A stretch of DNA of 43,906 nt from contig DKQK01000020.1 in assembly GCA_002471665.1 (NCBI GenBank), forward strand, positions 1-43,906, read 5' to 3'. Within the stretch, counting starts at the first letter, position 1; the number at the start of each line of letters is the position of its first letter. Position numbers and translations under genes: made by a program. Below the pieces are notes generated by a model that saw only the letters and a program-made list of their open reading frames with translations, ran no database searches and had not been told where the DNA came from. Positions 42,159 to 43,906 of the stretch are shown here, piece after piece. Origin of the DNA: Gammaproteobacteria bacterium UBA7310 (lineage in GTDB: Bacteria > Pseudomonadota > Gammaproteobacteria > Pseudomonadales > Ketobacteraceae).

Positions 42159-42437
42159 TCAATCAGCAGGAAATACCACGTCCCACAAAAACTCTTTGGC
42201 GACTGATTTTGCTTCTTCTTCGGTTTCAAAAAAGGAAACTTCGCAATCATCCATCAATTTTTCCCAAGACAGAGATTCATCACCAAAAACCTTTTTGAGT
42301 TCAGTCTCAATACCTTTTCGAAAAGGTTCATGCTGCAAATCTTTCCGAAATGCAGCAATGGCTTCTTCATCATCCAAACCTAACTGGGCTCCATAAATCC
42401 CGCCCAAAACGCTTTTAATTAACTTATATGATTCCAT
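42159..42437 (-). CDS. probable immunity protein for orphan toxin module
   Basis: A 92-residue acidic protein I do not recognise as a known family. It has short helices (SYKLIKSVLGGIYG, DEEAIAAFRKDL) and an acidic C-terminal part (FFETEEEAKSVAKEFLWDVVF). It begins six bases after the stop of a toxin-like module, the usual place and size of a cognate immunity gene in polymorphic toxin loci. Its ATG has only a weak ribosome site, fitting an array in which translation is coupled. Function is inferred from position alone. Confidence 0.6.
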   Translation of the reverse strand: MESYKLIKSVLGGIYGAQLGLDDEEAIAAFRKDLQHEPFRKGIETELKKVFGDESLSWEKLMDDCEVSFFETEEEAKSVAKEFLWDVVFPAD

Positions 42438-42443
42438 AATTAT

Positions 42444-42863
42444 TTACTTGGAATTGGGTATATTGTTCGTCTGCCAAATATTTTTAGCTGGATCGTAAAC
42501 ATACCATGCCTCCACATTTGTCAGACCATCGACTTTTTGCAACGGCCCTGATAGCCCCGCTTTTTTGCCAACTGGAACATAGCCTCGACCTAATTCGACC
42601 CCCGTATCAGCTGAAACTTTGATCCTTAATGTACCTGGCTCGGCATTTTTAATTGCATCATCCAGGTAATTATTTCTAAGGAAGTCATCAGCCTGTACCA
42701 ATAGCTCATCACTATTAAATGCCGTCGATGTAGGAGTATAGCCTCGTCTTGTTTTAGAACCGTCCGGAGCAACACCTGTCCGTGCTCGAACATACAACTG
42801 CTCATCTGTGACTGATCCGCCATGCCTTTCAAGTGCCTGGCCTTCGGCTCGCAATCTATCCAA
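42444..42863 (-). CDS. orphan C-terminal toxin module of a polymorphic toxin
   Basis: A 139-residue frame with no ATG: the first possible start is a TTG at 42861-42863. In the same frame the reading goes up to a TGA at 42918-42920, through GAAWHCSIVVPNKKLTAQL. This is the look of a displaced C-terminal toxin domain, cut from its carrier. The domain (YVRARTGVAPDG, TSTAFNSDELLVQADDFLR, VELGRGYVPVG, WYVYDPAKN) is not one I recognise, and no activity is claimed. It follows the first immunity gene and precedes its own. A 14-base stretch at its head is shared, in frame, with the upstream toxin. Likely silent until recombined. Confidence 0.6.
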   Translation of the reverse strand: MDRLRAEGQALERHGGSVTDEQLYVRARTGVAPDGSKTRRGYTPTSTAFNSDELLVQADDFLRNNYLDDAIKNAEPGTLRIKVSADTGVELGRGYVPVGKKAGLSGPLQKVDGLTNVEAWYVYDPAKNIWQTNNIPNSK

Positions 42864-42879
42864 CTGGGCAGTGAGTTTT

Positions 42880-42893
42880 TTGTTTGGAACAAC
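42880..42893. repeat. 14-base junction repeat, copy 1 (orphan module)
   Basis: Plus strand TTGTTTGGAACAAC, identical to 43878-43891. On the coding (minus) strand both copies read in the same frame as V-V-P-N. The flanking bases differ, so the identity ends exactly here. Likely the recombination point for exchange of toxin modules. Confidence 0.8.
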
Positions 42894-42932
42894 AATTGAA
42901 CAATGCCAAGCTGCTCCTCACCAAGCATTAAC

Positions 42933-43388
42933 TCAAATCCGAAAAGCTATCGTTTCTCCGTCGCTATTATTAACCTCGAACCTTAAATCAGGATCTTCAA
43001 GATCCGTTATCACAAAGGGTATGACCAACTTTTCCAACTGCTTATTCTCAAAGAACGAGAATTGACAAACTAAAGACACATCGTTTCTCAAACGATCATC
43101 ATCTGGTGACAATGAAATTAGTTCCATTAGTCGGCCGGAGCTATCCGTTAAATCAAGCGTAAAGTACGCTGGAATTGGGCTCATTCGAGAACTACCAATC
43201 CTCACATAGTCTCTGGACTTGAATTTCGTTAGCAGCCTCTCGGCTTCTTCATAGCTAAAACTCTGGGTTTTTAACTCATCACTTTTCTGACCATCAGAAA
43301 CAACTATGCAGCTCTTTTGTGACGATAAACTTTGTAATAGCTTATCCCACATACCATTAACCGAATTTGGATCTACTGGCATAAACAT
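42933..43388 (-). CDS. probable immunity protein for the metallopeptidase-like toxin
   Basis: A 151-residue, slightly acidic protein without recognisable family, predicted to mix strands and helices (TLDLTDSSGRLMELISLSPDD, RFEVNNSDGETIAF). The ATG at 43386-43388 is well supported by GGAGG nine bases upstream, and it begins three bases after the stop of the toxin domain. Size, position and tight coupling are those of an immunity gene. The region is AT-rich compared with the flagellar genes, as often seen in toxin cassettes. Function is inferred by position. Confidence 0.65.
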   Translation of the reverse strand: MFMPVDPNSVNGMWDKLLQSLSSQKSCIVVSDGQKSDELKTQSFSYEEAERLLTKFKSRDYVRIGSSRMSPIPAYFTLDLTDSSGRLMELISLSPDDDRLRNDVSLVCQFSFFENKQLEKLVIPFVITDLEDPDLRFEVNNSDGETIAFRI

Positions 43389-43390
43389 AA

Positions 43391-43906
43391 TTAGTTTCCT
43401 CCTACGGTAGTAGTATCAACTTTTCCGCCATATGGCCTTTGATAATACCTATCAATGATATAGTTTTTCTCATCTAAGTAGTTCTCAATGAGGGTTCTTC
43501 TTGCACTGGTATCACCAATTTCTCTAGCCGTACGAATCTCACCCAAATACTGTCTTCTTTCTGTTGAAAGAATCAACTCTGGTTTTTTGAAATACTCGAT
43601 ATATCGTGGAGAACCTAGTGCTTGGTGATCCAAGAAATGTCCATACTCATGCCTCAATGCTGATATTGAAAACTCATTCGGCAATAGTATTTCGTTACCT
43701 AATGATCCTCCAGCCGTATTTGGTGAGAATGCTATTGAATCATCACCATACTTAATAGAAACATTATTTACCTCAAGGTCATTAAGTATGGCTTTGTACT
43801 CAGCAGGGTGACTAAGCTGAGCTGGCCCCATTGAATCCAATAATGGATCAGCTTGAGAGTTAAACCTCAAACTATTGTTGTTTGGAACAACCTTTCCCGC
43901 CCCCCG
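43391..43906 (-). CDS. polymorphic toxin C-terminus, HEYGH metallopeptidase-like (partial)
   Basis: The frame is open to the window edge, so this is the 3' end of a larger gene (171 residues visible, reading R-G-A-G-K-V-V-P-N from the edge). After the V-V-P-N junction comes a domain with ISALRHEYGHFLDHQALG: an HExxH zinc-binding motif (about residues 86-90) plus a further His four later, indicating a zinc metallopeptidase-like toxin. The upstream carrier, possibly an Rhs or other T6SS-type protein, is not visible. Immediately followed by a likely immunity gene. Codons and base composition are AT-rich: 22 of 60 bases from 43561 are G or C by hand count. Confidence 0.7.
   Translation of the reverse strand, partial: RGAGKVVPNNNSLRFNSQADPLLDSMGPAQLSHPAEYKAILNDLEVNNVSIKYGDDSIAFSPNTAGGSLGNEILLPNEFSISALRHEYGHFLDHQALGSPRYIEYFKKPELILSTERRQYLGEIRTAREIGDTSARRTLIENYLDEKNYIIDRYYQRPYGGKVDTTTVGGN
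43878..43891. repeat. 14-base junction repeat, copy 2 (expressed toxin)
   Basis: Same 14 bases as 42880-42893, located where the toxin domain of the large gene begins (frame K-V-V-P-N-N). It marks the likely boundary between carrier and swappable toxin end. Confidence 0.8.

Noticed and set aside
41867..42250. Long minus-strand open frame across the PAAR gene and its 3' gap
   Set aside because: It runs opposite to a clear PAAR protein, has no family likeness and overlaps the immunity gene in another frame.
42626..42928. ATG-started frame with GGTGAGG context covering the head of the orphan toxin
   Set aside because: Its residues look random, and the other frame keeps the V-V-P-N junction and the module with a coding look.

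Overview
The window comes from the chromosome of a polarly flagellated gammaproteobacterium of the Pseudomonas/Oceanospirillales type. The evidence is the gene order smc-zipA-ligA, a ccmABCDE block, and a long fliK-fliL-M-N-O-P-Q-R-flhB-flhA-flhF-fleN-fliA-cheYZAB-motCD-parC-parP-cheW run that matches the polar-flagellum/chemotaxis cluster of pseudomonads, with FlhF, FleN and sigma-54 promoters. The genus cannot be fixed from the sequence alone. No tRNA, rRNA, insertion sequence or CRISPR array was seen.

Layout. 1-2.0 kb: end of an EAL-domain gene, then a minus-strand group of YheU-like protein, PPK2 polyphosphate kinase and an unknown membrane-anchored protein. 2.0-8.8 kb: ligA, zipA and smc (minus). 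9-12 kb: cysZ, a GntR/FCD regulator, and a divergent periplasmic solute-binding-like protein (AdeT1/2 type). 11.8-14.6 kb: ccmABCDE, ending without ccmFGHI. 14.7-17.7 kb (plus): a TauE/SafE exporter and a translationally coupled pair encoding a second FliK-like protein and a stand-alone FlhB C-terminal domain. 17.7-18.4 kb: a bidirectional terminator and an exported rhodanese-fold protein with no catalytic cysteine. 18.4-28.3 kb: chemotaxis block (DUF2802 protein, two tandem CheW, ParP, ParC, MotD, MotC, CheB, CheA, CheZ, CheY). 28.5-41.3 kb: fliA, fleN, flhF, flhA, flhB, fliR, Q, P, O, N, M, L and fliK, with sigma-54 promoter sequences before flhA, fliL and fliK. 41.4-43.9 kb: a DUF4404 gene, then an accessory, more AT-rich region with a PAAR protein and a two-step polymorphic toxin/immunity array.

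How the parts fit. Sigma-54 promoters start the basal body/export units; flhF-fleN set flagellar place and number; fliA would drive late genes; the che/mot/par block forms one long minus-strand unit whose ParC-ParP pair should place chemoreceptor arrays at the pole, probably by way of the repeated acidic helices in the CheA linker.

The most novel part is the right end. The C-terminal toxin domain of a large gene that runs off the window (HEYGH metallopeptidase-like motif) is followed by its likely immunity gene, then by a displaced toxin module without an ATG start and a second likely immunity gene. A 14-base sequence, in the same reading frame (V-V-P-N), stands at the head of both toxin modules. 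This is what an in-frame cassette-swapping junction should look like.
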